7,517 bases of DNA, from assembly GCA_937902455.1 (NCBI GenBank), contig CALELI010000006.1:1-7517 (forward strand), written 5' to 3'. The stretch's first letter is position 1. Each line of letters starts with the position of its first letter. Positions 6,708 to 7,517 of this stretch are shown here, in pieces. Position numbers and translations under genes: made by a program. This stretch comes from an uncultured Prevotellaceae bacterium (GTDB lineage Bacteria > Bacteroidota > Bacteroidia > Bacteroidales > Bacteroidaceae). The notes under the pieces were generated by a model. It ran no database searches. It was not told the origin of the DNA and saw only the letters and a list, made by a program, of their open reading frames with translations.

Positions 6708-7346
6708 TCAGTTCTTGATTTCTGTCATTATCATCGTAGGGTTCAGTGCCTTCAGTTCCTCTTCCGACTGGTTTCCCCATGTTACTCCACATGTGTCACA
6801 TCCTGCCCTCTGCCCCATCTCTATGTCATAGACGGTATCGCCGACCACCAATGTCTCGTCGGGACTGAACTTCAGCTCCGCAAGTATTCGCTCCACCATT
6901 TCAGGAGCGGGTTTCTTCTCTGTCACCAGGTCCGACGACATCCTCATTGTAATAAAGTCGCCGATGCCAAGCTGGTCACAAAGCATCCCCAGACTCTTAC
7001 CTCCCCTGCTGGTGGCAATGGCAATCTTCACACCCTTGTCCTTCAGCCTCTGCAGCCAGCCCTTCACGCCAGGAAACAGTCTGATGGTCTGTTCCTGCAA
7101 GGTGAAGAACTCCTCACGGTAATAGTCGGTGCATCTTTCAATAAGATTGTCTGTGCGATTCTCTCCTACCAGTCTGCGGAAACATTCCTCTAACGGAAGT
7201 CCTATGGTCTGCTTGATTTCCCATTCGGACCTCATAGGCAATCCAAGTCGTTCCAGAGTCCTCTGGGCAGTCTTCACGATACATTCGCTCGTGTCTGCCA
7301 GAGTTCCGTCGAAGTCGAAAATCACTAACCCATATTTCTTGGCCAT
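6708..7346 (-). CDS. HAD-superfamily (subfamily IA) phosphatase, phosphoglycolate phosphatase/beta-phosphoglucomutase-like
   Basis: This 212-residue cytosolic hydrolase shows all four HAD motifs. They are FDFDGTLAD with nucleophile Asp11 and acid/base Asp13 (motif I), IATSRG with Thr112/Ser113 (II), Lys145 in TEKKPAPE (III), and VVGDTVYDIEMG with Asp170 and Asp174 (IV). A helical cap insert lies between motifs I and II (about 17-90), as in the Gph and beta-phosphoglucomutase group. Substrate cannot be read from sequence. Phosphoglycolate, a sugar phosphate or a nucleotide are all possible. I use the ATG at 7344-7346 (MAKKYGLVIFDFDGTL), which puts motif I at the usual distance from the N-terminus. 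A TTG at 7383-7385 would add 13 residues that resemble no family extension. A short AGGG precedes the ATG at only 3 bases, so it is probably not a working Shine-Dalgarno site. The gene is first in a probable operon with rfbD and the sugar kinase. Confidence 0.92.
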   Translation of the reverse strand: MAKKYGLVIFDFDGTLADTSECIVKTAQRTLERLGLPMRSEWEIKQTIGLPLEECFRRLVGENRTDNLIERCTDYYREEFFTLQEQTIRLFPGVKGWLQRLKDKGVKIAIATSRGGKSLGMLCDQLGIGDFITMRMSSDLVTEKKPAPEMVERILAELKFSPDETLVVGDTVYDIEMGQRAGCDTCGVTWGNQSEEELKALNPTMIMTEIKN

Positions 7347-7403
7347 TTCCCTAATATTACTGTTTTCTCCTGCCGCTAATGGCAATAAATCTTAATTCAA
7401 CCT

Positions 7404-7424
7404 ACAAATTTACGCCAAATTTGT
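7404..7424. repeat. Perfect 8-bp inverted repeat in the HAD promoter
   Basis: ACAAATTT (7404-7411), a 5-base centre ACGCC, then AAATTTGT (7417-7424). The 21-bp palindrome covers the -7 box and the start of the spacer, where a repressor could block RNA polymerase. Because AAATTT is itself palindromic and the region is AT-rich, part of the symmetry is trivial. An operator role is inference. Confidence 0.4.
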
Positions 7425-7435
7425 CAATCCACAAA
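7405..7435 (-). promoter_or_regulatory. Bacteroidota-type promoter of the HAD-rfbD-kinase operon
   Basis: The minus strand carries TTTG (7432-7435), a 19-bp spacer and TAAATTTG (7405-7412). This matches the TTTG-N19-21-TAnnTTTG consensus and has the same -7 octamer and spacing as the PBP promoter. Transcription would start near 7397-7402, leaving a leader of about 50 bases before the ATG at 7346. Confidence 0.8.
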
Positions 7436-7436
7436 A

Positions 7437-7517
7437 TTTTATTTTGTATTTCGCTCGCTTAAGGTGGGTTCTATAAATTCATTTCAGGCGATTTTGAGAT
7501 TTGTTTTGAGCAGATTG
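7437..7517. other. Right-edge stretch with no supported gene
   Basis: All three minus-strand frames entering from the window edge meet a stop within 15 codons, and no plus-strand reading frame of note starts here. The stretch contains a GC-richer patch, CGCTCGCTTAAGGTGGG (7452-7468), within AT-rich sequence. It could be the far end of an intergenic region or the tail of an upstream gene outside the window. I can support neither. Confidence 0.5.

Noticed and set aside
7347..7385. TTG start adding 13 residues to the HAD phosphatase
   Set aside because: The extra residues match no family feature, and the ATG at 7346 places the DxD motif at its usual N-terminal position.
7431..7447. ACAAAA-N5-TTTTGT hairpin as a terminator or operator
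   Set aside because: A six-base all-A/T stem apart from one G/C pair, in AT-rich sequence, is expected by chance and has no termination context.

Overview
The window looks like a chromosomal housekeeping and cell-envelope region from a member of the Bacteroidota, most likely Bacteroidales and Prevotella-like. The genus is inference. Three things support this. Two promoters fit the Bacteroidota TTTG-N19-TAnnTTTG pattern exactly. No gene has a convincing GGAGG ribosome-binding site, and the leaders are short and A/T-rich. The proteins also have a Bacteroidales character, with KDO/LPS and rhamnose genes beside a class A PBP. All seven genes are on the minus strand, so transcription runs from the right end to the left, and gaps are short.

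Right block (7435 down to 4608): a promoter at about 7405-7435 precedes a HAD-family phosphatase (6708-7346). It is followed 8 bp later by dTDP-4-dehydrorhamnose reductase rfbD (5785-6699). After a 28 bp gap made largely of a 7-bp tandem repeat comes a GHMP sugar kinase (4608-5756). This kinase would normally be auto-labelled galactokinase, but its signature motifs are those of plant galacturonokinase rather than GalK. It is the most interesting gene here.

Middle block (4581 down to 888): a second promoter (4551-4581) lies in the 82 bp gap after the kinase. It drives a bifunctional class A penicillin-binding protein (2147-4525), then kdsB, the CMP-KDO synthetase (1349-2104), then rpiB, ribose-5-phosphate isomerase B (888-1337). 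Together these cover peptidoglycan polymerisation, LPS inner-core activation and pentose-phosphate supply.

Left block (1-810): after a 77 bp gap with a promoter-like -7 element, the N-terminal 270 residues of alanine dehydrogenase (ald) run off the window edge.

The last ~80 bases (7437-7517) hold no gene I can support. I see no mobile element, CRISPR array, tRNA/rRNA or defence system, and no overall new system. The leads are the divergent sugar kinase, the heptad repeat, a Fur-box-like palindrome before the PBP promoter, and a palindrome within the phosphatase promoter.
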